DNA of 64,000 bases from an uncultured Dehalococcoidia bacterium. Its GTDB lineage: Bacteria; Chloroflexota; Dehalococcoidia; Lucifugimonadales; UBA1123. The position numbers and the translations under genes are program-made. Each line of letters starts with the position of its first letter. The stretch's first letter is position 1. Where the stretch lies: the NCBI GenBank assembly GCA_951812505.1, contig CATOSI010000002.1, forward strand, positions 310,001 to 374,000, in the 5' to 3' direction. A model generated the notes under the pieces. It saw only the letters and a list, made by a program, of their open reading frames with translations. It did not search any database and had not been told where the DNA came from. Positions 24,240-31,488 of the stretch are shown one piece after another.

Positions 24240-25883
24240 TTATTCCATCCGGCTTCCGCCCCAGGCGCGGGAAACGCCCGCTGCCGTCGGCTCGACGATG
24301 GCGTTGATAACCGCGGGCTTGCCGCTGTCGAAAGCACGCTGCAGCGCGGGCTTTATCTCGTTCGGGTCCTCCACCCGCTCGCCGTAAGCGCCAAGTTCGC
24401 GCGCCATACCGTCGTAGTTGGTGAATCCAAGTTCGCGGCCGGGCTTGCGACGGTCGGGAGTGCGAGCCGTCCAGCCCGCGTTGTTCGAGATGACCGTAAC
24501 GACCGGAATGTTGTGCCGGACGCAGGTGTCCAGCTCCATCGCGTTCATTCCCATCGAGCCGTCTCCGTGAAGTACGAGCACCTGCTTGTCGGGCTTGGCC
24601 AGTTGGGCTCCTATGCCGTAGGGCAGGCCTACGCCCATCGTGCCCGTAACACCGGAATTCAGCCTGTGTCCAGGGACGTACGTCGGCAGAGACTGTCGCC
24701 CGAAGTGCAGAATCTCATTGCCGTCCACAGACAGAATCGCATCCCTGTCCAGAAACTCTCGTATCTCCTTGCACAGACGCAGCGGGTGCATCGGCAACTG
24801 GTCCGAATTCTGTATAGCGGCCCCGCGCGCCTGGCGGTCGTCCTCAACGTCCCTGAGACGCAATACCCAGTCCGACTCTATCCTGCCGGCCCAGTCCGCC
24901 TCACGGCTCTCTGCCTCCTCCAGCATCTGCGTCAGGACTGCCTTCGCGTCGCCCACGACCCCTAGGTCAATGTCCCTGTTGTGTCCGAGCTCGCTTGGCT
25001 CGATGTCAATCTGGACTATCTTGGCGTCGCGGTTGAACCTGTGGCCGTACTGGACCATCCAATTCAACCTGGTTCCGACCACCAGCACCAGGTCCGCTTC
25101 GCGCATCGCAGTGCTTCGGGCGGCAGGGAACGAGACCGCGTGGTCCTCGGGCACCAGTCCCCTCGACATCGGCGCGGTGTAGAACGGTGTGGAAGTCAGA
25201 TCAACCAGTCGCTCCAGCTCCGGCGCCGCGCCTGAGAAGAAGGCTCCGCCGCCAGCGAATATCATGGGCCGCTCCGACGCGGCAAGCATGTCTATCACCT
25301 CGGATACCACGCTCGGCTCGGCGGCAGGGCGGGTGCGCCTGGCTGCGCGAGAAGGATGCACGGCATCCTCTTCCTCGATCTCTTCATATAGCACGTCCGC
25401 GCCGCAGTCAATATAGACAGGTCCCGGTCGTCCGGTTGTCGCCTTGCGGAACGCCATGCTCACTACCTCAGGGTAGCGCGCGGCCTGCGTAGTCTGGTGG
25501 ACCCACTTCATCATTGGCTCCATGATGCCGACCTGGTCCACTTCCTGGAAAGCTTCGCGTCCGATCTCGTGGACCGGCCCCGCGCCGCCGAGAATTACCA
25601 TAGGCGCGCAGTCAATCGCAGCGGTGTAAACACCGGTCAGCAGATTCAGCGTGCCCGGGCCTGAGGCCGCCGTGCATACGCCGGGCTTGCCCGTTACGCG
25701 CGCGTATGCGTGCGCCGCGAAAGCCGCAGCCTGCTCATGCCTGAAGTCTATGCAGCGGATTCCCTGGTCCTCCGCCGCCATAACGATATCGAAGTTGGGG
25801 CCGCCCATCAGGTAGAACAGCGTGTCAACGCCTTCCTCCTTCAGCGTCCGCGATATGAGATAACTTCCGATAACCTTACTCAT
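24240..25883 (-). CDS. Thiamine-diphosphate-dependent enzyme (acetolactate synthase / oxalyl-CoA decarboxylase type)
   Basis: A full-length 547-residue three-domain TPP enzyme. The Pyr domain has the catalytic Glu in FRHEQAAAFAAHAYARVTGK (about 48-67) and SGPGTLNLLTGV. The central domain has RPMIFAGGGAFFSGA. The PP domain holds the TPP motif GDGSMGMNAMELDTCVRHNI...VISNNAG (about 441-470). Relatives include acetolactate synthase, benzoylformate and oxalyl-CoA decarboxylases and sulfoacetaldehyde acetyltransferase; the substrate cannot be chosen by eye. No small IlvN subunit or other branched-chain gene is adjacent, which argues against biosynthetic acetolactate synthase. A GGAGAGG lies before the ATG. 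Confidence 0.8.
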   Translation of the reverse strand: MSKVIGSYLISRTLKEEGVDTLFYLMGGPNFDIVMAAEDQGIRCIDFRHEQAAAFAAHAYARVTGKPGVCTAASGPGTLNLLTGVYTAAIDCAPMVILGGAGPVHEIGREAFQEVDQVGIMEPMMKWVHQTTQAARYPEVVSMAFRKATTGRPGPVYIDCGADVLYEEIEEEDAVHPSRAARRTRPAAEPSVVSEVIDMLAASERPMIFAGGGAFFSGAAPELERLVDLTSTPFYTAPMSRGLVPEDHAVSFPAARSTAMREADLVLVVGTRLNWMVQYGHRFNRDAKIVQIDIEPSELGHNRDIDLGVVGDAKAVLTQMLEEAESREADWAGRIESDWVLRLRDVEDDRQARGAAIQNSDQLPMHPLRLCKEIREFLDRDAILSVDGNEILHFGRQSLPTYVPGHRLNSGVTGTMGVGLPYGIGAQLAKPDKQVLVLHGDGSMGMNAMELDTCVRHNIPVVTVISNNAGWTARTPDRRKPGRELGFTNYDGMARELGAYGERVEDPNEIKPALQRAFDSGKPAVINAIVEPTAAGVSRAWGGSRME

Positions 25884-25996
25884 GTACCTCTCCTAACGTT
25901 GGGTTCTTCGTGAATCGGCCCGAAGCAACTGGTCTTCTGAGGTCCGCATCGCTGGCAAGGTTATCACAAACAGACGATAGTTGTGTAACGCTGACG

Positions 25997-26005
25997 TGTT
26001 ATAAT
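25997..26005 (+). promoter_or_regulatory. Extended -10 promoter for the Uma2 / SelA-like operon
   Basis: TGtTATAAT at 25997-26005 is a perfect extended -10 box, 70 bases before the Uma2 ATG. The best -35 (atagtt, 25977-25982) is poor. Confidence 0.5.
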
Positions 26006-26075
26006 CACACAACCCACATCCATACCGATACGGCAGGCGCCGGGCCTCCGGGCGCCAGACAATGTGGAGATCACC

Positions 26076-26738
26076 ATGACGACCCAAACGCTCACCCGAA
26101 CCGATGCGGACACGCGAACTTACGCCCCCAGAAAGCGCACCTTCACACGCAAGGAATACCATGCCATGGGCAAGGCAGGCATCTTCGCTCCCGGAGAGCG
26201 TGTGGAACTCCTCGAAGGAGAGATTATCGTTATGTCGCCAATGGGAGATAGACACTCATCATGTATAACGCGCGTTAATCGCATATTCGCCGGGCTGAAT
26301 ATCGCCAACCAAGCGATAGTATCGGTTCAAAGCCCGGTCGTGACGTCCCCCACTTCCGAACCTGAGCCGGACATTGCGCTGCTTGCCTTCCGTGAAGACC
26401 TCTACGATTTCGGCAAACCCCGCCCCCAGGATGTCCTTCTGCTCATAGAAGTCTCCGACTCCTCGCTGGAATACGACCGCGAAGTGAAACTCCCGTACTA
26501 CGCATCTCTCGGAATCCCCGAAGTCTGGATAGCGAACCTCCAGGACGACCGCATCGAAGCATACACAGACCCTTCCCTCGAAGGCTACCTAGCCTCCAGA
26601 ATCTACCGGCCCGGCGACACCATATCGCCCACCGCCTTCCCGGACCTCCAAATCAACGTCAACGACATCATCCCTGCGCGACCGACCCCGGAACACGATT
26701 CCCCGAACGGAGACGACAATGACAACTCAGGGCAATGA
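26076..26738 (+). CDS. Uma2-family (DUF820) putative nuclease
   Basis: A 220-residue protein with a PD-(D/E)XK-like Uma2 domain: RKRTFTRKEYHAMGKAGIFAPGERVELLEGEIIVMSPMG at the N-terminus, SEPEPDIALL near residue 96 with the conserved Asp, VLLLIEVSDSSLEYDREVKLPYYA near 120-145 with E-V-S and the Lys, and IPEVWIAN. The family is very common in Chloroflexota and cyanobacteria, with no proven function. TGGAG lies 6 bases before the ATG chosen. It overlaps the following gene by 20 bases. Confidence 0.85.
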   Translation: MTTQTLTRTDADTRTYAPRKRTFTRKEYHAMGKAGIFAPGERVELLEGEIIVMSPMGDRHSSCITRVNRIFAGLNIANQAIVSVQSPVVTSPTSEPEPDIALLAFREDLYDFGKPRPQDVLLLIEVSDSSLEYDREVKLPYYASLGIPEVWIANLQDDRIEAYTDPSLEGYLASRIYRPGDTISPTAFPDLQINVNDIIPARPTPEHDSPNGDDNDNSGQ

Positions 26739-27858
26739 CTTCTACCAGCGATTGGGCGTTAAGCCGATCATAAACGCGGCCAGTTGGATAACCGTGCATG
26801 GAGGCAGCATCATGCCGCCCCCCGTCGTCCAGGCGATGGAGGAAGCCTCCCGCTGGTTCGTGGACATGCACGATCTCAACAAGAAGGCCGGCGACGTCAT
26901 AGCGGGCCTGACCGGCGCCGAAGCCGGCCTTGTTACTGCGGGATCGGCGGCCGGCATGGTTCTGGAAGCCGCCGCCTGCATAGCGGGCAACGATCCCGCG
27001 AAAGTGTGGCAGTTGCCCGACACCACCGGCATGAAGAACGAGATAGTCATTCACCGCGCTCACAGGGTGAACTACGATCACAACTTCAGGACCGCGGGCG
27101 CGACACTGGTCGAAATAGGCAATACCGGCGCGACCCACGAATGGGAACTTGAGGCAGCCATAAACGAGAAAACGGCCGCTGTCGCCTATGTCTTCGGACC
27201 CCGGCCTGGTGGTGCACTTCCGCTGACCAAGGTCGTCGAGATAGCACACGCCAGAGACGTGCCTGTCATTGTTGATGCCGCCGCCATGCTTCCGCCGCCC
27301 GAAAACCTGAGCAAGTATATCCGGCAGGGCGCCGACATGGTCAGCTTCAGCGGAGGCAAGGGCGTCATGGGTCCGCAGTCCACCGGCATACTCGCCGGGC
27401 GCGCCGACCTTATCGAAGCCGCATATGCCAACTCCGCCCCTAACTCCGAATCCATCGGACGTTCCGCCAAGGTCTGCAAAGAGGAGATAGCCGGACTCGT
27501 AACTGCCCTCGAGTTGTTCGTGGACACCGACTTCGACGCGGTCCAGGCCGACTGGAGAGCCAAGTCCGCTCACGTCGTCGACAGACTAAGTGACATTCCC
27601 GGGCTGCGCGTCGAACTGCTCGAAGCCCAACCCGAACTGGAAGAGCCCGACTCCAACCACGCCAGCGCCGAAATACACTTCATCCCCGAGTGGACAGGGC
27701 CTTCCAGGGACGAGGTGGTGCGTATGCTGGAGGAAGGCGAACCAGGAATAAGGGTAAGAGTGAGAAGCTACACTGACAGCATCCTCTTCATACCCGTGAA
27801 CGTTCGCAATGGCGAGGAGGAGGTCGTCGCGCGTCGTCTCCGCGAAATTCTTGCCTGA
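26719..27858 (+). CDS. SelA-like PLP-dependent enzyme (DgaE/selenocysteine-synthase fold)
   Basis: A 379-residue fold-type I PLP enzyme. NAASWITVHGGSIMPPPVVQAMEEA replaces the N-terminal substrate loop, LTGAEAGLVTAGSAAGMVLEAAA forms the cofactor-phosphate region near 73-95, VPVIVDAAAMLPP gives the PLP-ring Asp near 178, and DMVSFSGGKGVMGPQSTG near 207-224 holds the PLP lysine. Family relatives are SelA and the catabolic DgaE-like lyases. It lacks the N-terminal tRNA-binding domain of true bacterial SelA and is about 80 residues shorter, so I favour a catabolic beta-eliminating enzyme or lyase. It is followed 66 bases later by a thiol dioxygenase gene. Confidence 0.75.
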   Translation: MTTQGNDFYQRLGVKPIINAASWITVHGGSIMPPPVVQAMEEASRWFVDMHDLNKKAGDVIAGLTGAEAGLVTAGSAAGMVLEAAACIAGNDPAKVWQLPDTTGMKNEIVIHRAHRVNYDHNFRTAGATLVEIGNTGATHEWELEAAINEKTAAVAYVFGPRPGGALPLTKVVEIAHARDVPVIVDAAAMLPPPENLSKYIRQGADMVSFSGGKGVMGPQSTGILAGRADLIEAAYANSAPNSESIGRSAKVCKEEIAGLVTALELFVDTDFDAVQADWRAKSAHVVDRLSDIPGLRVELLEAQPELEEPDSNHASAEIHFIPEWTGPSRDEVVRMLEEGEPGIRVRVRSYTDSILFIPVNVRNGEEEVVARRLREILA

Positions 27859-27924
27859 CAACATTTGGCAGCACAGCCAATTCGGTATATCATTCGATGG
27901 ATAACAGCAAACTGGAGGCCGACC

Positions 27925-28515
27925 ATGACGACTACCGTCAAATATACTCTCGATGAATTTGTGCATGACATGAGCTCGCTGGTGGACGAACAGCCTGATC
28001 AGGAGCGCCTGTTCGACGTTGGCTCTTCGTATCTCGAGCGGCTCATCAACAATCCCGACGCCGTACCTGAAGAGTACAGAATCCCCGCCATCAGAAATGG
28101 ACGCAGGGCCAACCACGGCACCTACGTTCTTCACTATGGCGACAACGGCCTGCTCGTCACCTCCGTAGTTTGGGGTCCGGGCGACCACATAGGCCCGCAC
28201 GACCACTGCACCTGGGGCATGATAGGCGTAATGGACAACGGGATCACCGAGACACGCTTCACCCGCCACGACGACCGCTCCCGCGACGACTACGCCGTGA
28301 TCGAGAGAGACCGTGAAACCCTCGTCAAGCCAGGCGACGTCAGTCTGCTCATTCCCGAAGTGGATGAGATACACCAGATGGACAACTACTCAGACAGGCC
28401 CACCGTCGAGATTCACGTTTATGGCAACGACCTCCGTGGACTCCAGCGCAGCAACTACAACCTCGAAACATGCGCTGTGAAACATTTCGCCACCACCCGC
28501 TTCGACAACTGCTAG
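27925..28515 (+). CDS. Cysteine-dioxygenase-family thiol dioxygenase
   Basis: A 196-residue cupin. The iron ligands are in GPHDHCTWGMIGVMDNG (H-x-H, about residues 91-107) and EVDEIHQMDN near 152; EIHVYG closes the barrel. The HDHxTWGxIGV form is that of 3-mercaptopropionate or mercaptosuccinate dioxygenases rather than of mammalian cysteine dioxygenase. Such enzymes use O2 to turn a thiol into a sulfinate. CTGGAGG lies 6 bases before the chosen ATG; a longer upstream frame was rejected. It sits between the SelA-like enzyme and a rhodanese gene, which suggests thiol catabolism. Confidence 0.8.
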   Translation: MTTTVKYTLDEFVHDMSSLVDEQPDQERLFDVGSSYLERLINNPDAVPEEYRIPAIRNGRRANHGTYVLHYGDNGLLVTSVVWGPGDHIGPHDHCTWGMIGVMDNGITETRFTRHDDRSRDDYAVIERDRETLVKPGDVSLLIPEVDEIHQMDNYSDRPTVEIHVYGNDLRGLQRSNYNLETCAVKHFATTRFDNC

Positions 28516-28543
28516 AGATCCTTGTCCGTCCATCAGAGACCCG

Positions 28544-28567
28544 TGGGGCGTCCATTGTGGGCGCCCC
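28544..28567. repeat. Palindromic repeat R4, copy 2
   Basis: The stretch ggggcgtccattgtgggcgcccc forms a GGGGCG/CGCCCC hairpin, 28 bases after the dioxygenase stop, and matches 7131-7155. It could terminate the upstream operon. Confidence 0.6.
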
Positions 28568-28580
28568 CAACAAACTCTAT

Positions 28581-28605
28581 AGTCACCCTCACCCCAACCC
28601 TTGAC
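28581..28605. repeat. Partial R2 repeat
   Basis: The string tagtcaccctcaccccaaccctt is the reverse complement of the tail of repeat R2 (aagg-ttggggtgagggtga), as at 42230 and 62888. Confidence 0.4.
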
Positions 28606-28667
28606 CGAAAGGGCTGACATCCCAACAATCCTGCCATCCAGAAAATCCTGATTCAGACAAAGAGAAG

Positions 28668-30269
28668 ATGACCATGTCCTCCACCACTTCCTGCGCCGGT
28701 CTCGCCGACCTGTTCGACGGCAACACGCCGTTCGCTCTGATAGACGTCCGCGAGGCCGGAGAATACAACAGCTCCCACATACCCGGTTCGAGCCTCATAC
28801 CTCGACGCGAGATCGAGTTCCTGATCGCCGACTCTGTGCCTTTCCGAGGCACCCGGATAGTTGTCTGCGACGATGACGGACGCCGCGCCAAACTCGCCGC
28901 CGACACACTCACACGGCTCGGATACACCAACGCCTCGGCTCTCGAAGGCGGCATGAACCGCTGGGTCACCGAGAGGCGTCCCACCGAGTGGGGCGTCAAC
29001 GTACCCAGCAAAGACTTCGGCGAGAAGGTGCAGGTGCAGCACGGCGTCCCCGAAATTGACGCCGTCGAACTCAAGAGCCGGATGGACAGCGGCGAAAAAA
29101 TGATAATTCTGGACACTCGCACCCCCGAAGAGTTCAGGAATTTCTGCATACCTAGCGGGCGCAGCGTCCCCAACGGCGAACTTGGACTGCGAATAACCGA
29201 CATCGTCGAGCAGACCGACGACGACACCACCGTCGTCATCAACTGCGCCGGTCGCACTCGCAGCATCATCGGAACTCGCCTGTTGCAGCGGATGGGTGTG
29301 GAGAACGTCGTCGGGCTGGAAAATGGCACGGCGGGCTGGGAACTCGCGGGCTACGAACTTGAAACCGGTGCAGGCGCCGACAGGGTGGAGTTGCCCCAGC
29401 CCACTGAGACGGGCAGAGCCGCCGCCGAGGAATTCGCCGACCGTCTCGCCGAGCAGGACGGTGTTCGATACATAGATGTCTCGAAGCTCGACGAGATAGC
29501 GGCCCGCGCCCAAAACGAGAGCGTTTACCTGATAGACGTTCGCTCCATCGAGGAGTACCGAGAAGGGCACATCCCTGGATTCCGGTGGTTCCCAGGGGGT
29601 CAGGCCGTTCAGCGCTCGGACGAGGTGGCGGTGACGCACAACGCCCCGGTCGTCTTCTGTTGCGACGGTAGAACACGCGCTGCCCTCACCGCTTCCTGGT
29701 ACAGGCAGATGGGCTTCGACGAAGTTTATGCGCTGTACGGTGGAACGACCGCATGGATGAATTCGGGCAAGTCCCTCGAATCGGGTGTGTGGGACTCCGT
29801 TGTGCTTGGCCTGGACGAGGCGATGAAGCGGGTACGAGTGCTCTCACCCGACGAGGTCGAGCGGGCATCCGATGCGACCGTGATACACGTCGGCCTCAGC
29901 GCCGAGTTCGCTCAGGGACACGTGCCGGGCGCGTCATGGGTCCCAAGGGGCTGGATGGAGTTTAGGATAGAGGATGTCGCGTCCGACAAGACTGCTCCGG
30001 TGGTCGTCACCTGCTCAGGCTCGGATAGCCGGCAGGCCGTCCTTGCCGCCGCGACCCTGCTAGACTTGGGCTACACCAACGTGTCCGCTCTGGATGGCGG
30101 AACAAGCGCATGGCAGGATTCCGGTCGCGCGGTGGAAAAGGGTCTCACCGGCGTCATGTACCCACCTTCCGACATGGTCGCCTCAGGCCCGGACCGCAAC
30201 TTCGCCGACAAGATCAACTACCTGCGCTGGGAAGAGGAACTCGGACACAAGTACGCTCCCCACTCCTGA
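28668..30269 (+). CDS. Four-domain rhodanese (sulfurtransferase)
   Basis: The 533-residue protein is built of four rhodanese domains at about 10-105, 120-230, 270-370 and 380-490. Each begins with an I/L-D-V-R or equivalent strand (LIDVREAGEY, ILDTRTPEEF, LIDVRSIEEY, VIHVGLSAEF) and each keeps a cysteine in the active-site loop: VVCDDDGRRA, VINCAGRTRS, VFCCDGRTRA and VTCSGSDSRQ. Such proteins move sulfane sulfur from thiosulfate, persulfides or 3-mercaptopyruvate to acceptors. No signal peptide is visible. All four sites look competent, which is unusual because tandem rhodaneses commonly keep only one. It lies downstream of the thiol dioxygenase. Confidence 0.9.
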   Translation: MTMSSTTSCAGLADLFDGNTPFALIDVREAGEYNSSHIPGSSLIPRREIEFLIADSVPFRGTRIVVCDDDGRRAKLAADTLTRLGYTNASALEGGMNRWVTERRPTEWGVNVPSKDFGEKVQVQHGVPEIDAVELKSRMDSGEKMIILDTRTPEEFRNFCIPSGRSVPNGELGLRITDIVEQTDDDTTVVINCAGRTRSIIGTRLLQRMGVENVVGLENGTAGWELAGYELETGAGADRVELPQPTETGRAAAEEFADRLAEQDGVRYIDVSKLDEIAARAQNESVYLIDVRSIEEYREGHIPGFRWFPGGQAVQRSDEVAVTHNAPVVFCCDGRTRAALTASWYRQMGFDEVYALYGGTTAWMNSGKSLESGVWDSVVLGLDEAMKRVRVLSPDEVERASDATVIHVGLSAEFAQGHVPGASWVPRGWMEFRIEDVASDKTAPVVVTCSGSDSRQAVLAAATLLDLGYTNVSALDGGTSAWQDSGRAVEKGLTGVMYPPSDMVASGPDRNFADKINYLRWEEELGHKYAPHS

Positions 30270-30271
30270 AA

Positions 30272-30973
30272 TCAGGCGAGCGTTCGTAGCCCCTCGGACG
30301 CCGCCTCAGCCTCAGCCTCGTGCTTGCTGCTTCCGCTGCCCTTCCCAACCGGCCTCCCGTTCACAAGCGCTTGCACAACGAATGTCGGCGAATGATCGGG
30401 GCCTGACCGTTCCAGCTCCTCATAAACGGGTGGCGTGAAACCGCGCTCCATCGCAGCCTCGTGCAGCAGCGACTTCGGGTGTCTCGGTGGACTGTCCATA
30501 TCAGCCACCGCGTCCAGCGCATCAGACATCGCTCGCAGGGCGAATTCGCGTGCAGCTCCATATCCCCCGTCCATAAACAGAGCGGCCAGCAGGGCCTCGA
30601 AAGCGTCCGCCAGATTGGAGTCCCGATCCGCGCCGCCGATCTCATCTTCTCCCTTCCCCATCACCAGCCACTTACCCAACCCCAGCTTCCTGCCCAGTCC
30701 GGCCAGCGCTGCCTTATCCACTAGTGACGAGCGCATCTGTGTCAGTGCGCCCTCTGGCCTCTCCGGGAATCTCCGCGTCAACTCTTCTGCAACCACCAGG
30801 TCCAGCACCGAGTCGCCCAGAAATTCCAAACGCTCATTGGAGTCCTTGAACACTCCCGGAAACTCAGCGACAAACGAATCGTGGACAAGCGCCTGCTCCA
30901 GCAGTCCGATGTCCTCGAAGTCCAGACCGAGTTCCTGCTCTATCTGATGAAGGTCTCTGTGCGAATGTTTCAT
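30272..30973 (-). CDS. rnc: Ribonuclease III
   Basis: A 233-residue protein with the RNase III signature NERLEFLGDSVLDLVV near residue 45 and the second metal site DAFEALLAALFMD near 122, followed by a double-stranded RNA-binding domain (about 160-233, PKSLLHEAAMERGFTPPVYEELER and GKGSGSSKHEAEAEAASEGL). It cuts double-stranded RNA in rRNA processing. The ATG at 30973 overlaps the stop of the upstream SRPBCC gene (TGATG); a GTG one codon earlier is possible. The stop is only two bases from the convergent rhodanese gene. Confidence 0.95.
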   Translation of the reverse strand: MKHSHRDLHQIEQELGLDFEDIGLLEQALVHDSFVAEFPGVFKDSNERLEFLGDSVLDLVVAEELTRRFPERPEGALTQMRSSLVDKAALAGLGRKLGLGKWLVMGKGEDEIGGADRDSNLADAFEALLAALFMDGGYGAAREFALRAMSDALDAVADMDSPPRHPKSLLHEAAMERGFTPPVYEELERSGPDHSPTFVVQALVNGRPVGKGSGSSKHEAEAEAASEGLRTLA

Positions 30974-31428
30974 CACCCCAGCGCTTCGAGAAGCCGCTCC
31001 GTCCTGTACTCGAATATCTTTCGCACGTCCCGCGCCACGAACAGCCTGTTTACCAACGCGCCACCTGGAACAGAATAGTCCACGTTGTCTTTCGCGAGCG
31101 TTCCACCGTCCTTCTCCACAAACGTGTGCTCATGGACCCACATACTATAAGGCCCGCGACGCTGCTCATCCACAAACCGATGGGGTGGCTCCCATGCGGT
31201 GATCTCGCTCTGCCATCTGACAGGCAGGCCGCGGAGCCTCAGCTTGTAGTCAATAAGCGTACCCGTCTCCATCCGAATCGGAGCGGGTGTCAGTACCTCG
31301 AATCTTAGTATGGGCGGCGTCAGAGTCTCCAGATTGTAGGCGTCCGAGAAAAACTCGAATACCTCGTCAATCGGACGCGGCAGCCAGACTTCATTACGGA
31401 GTGCAAAAACGCTCATTCCTCGATCCAT
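30973..31428 (-). CDS. SRPBCC (START-like) ligand-binding protein
   Basis: A 151-residue helix-grip fold protein. ALRNEVWLPRPIDEVFEFFSDAYNLETLTPP begins the domain, the middle has GTLIDYKLRLRGLPVRWQSEI and EPPHRFVDEQRRGPY, and NRLFVARDVRKIFEYRTERL makes the long C-terminal helix. This group binds hydrophobic ligands, and its function in bacteria is mostly unknown. The start may be either codon 1 or Met-5. Translational overlap with rnc suggests an operon. Confidence 0.75.
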   Translation of the reverse strand: MDRGMSVFALRNEVWLPRPIDEVFEFFSDAYNLETLTPPILRFEVLTPAPIRMETGTLIDYKLRLRGLPVRWQSEITAWEPPHRFVDEQRRGPYSMWVHEHTFVEKDGGTLAKDNVDYSVPGGALVNRLFVARDVRKIFEYRTERLLEALG

Positions 31429-31488
31429 ACTGATCGGAGAACGGGTGAATTCCGCTCTCCGACTCCGTTCTGCGCATGTGCCTTCCGG

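Noticed and set aside
26719-27858. Reading this gene as the selenocysteine synthase SelA needed by the selenoprotein
   Set aside because: It lacks the N-terminal tRNA-binding domain, is about 80 residues shorter than bacterial SelA and sits among thiol-metabolism genes. A catabolic SelA-fold enzyme is more likely.
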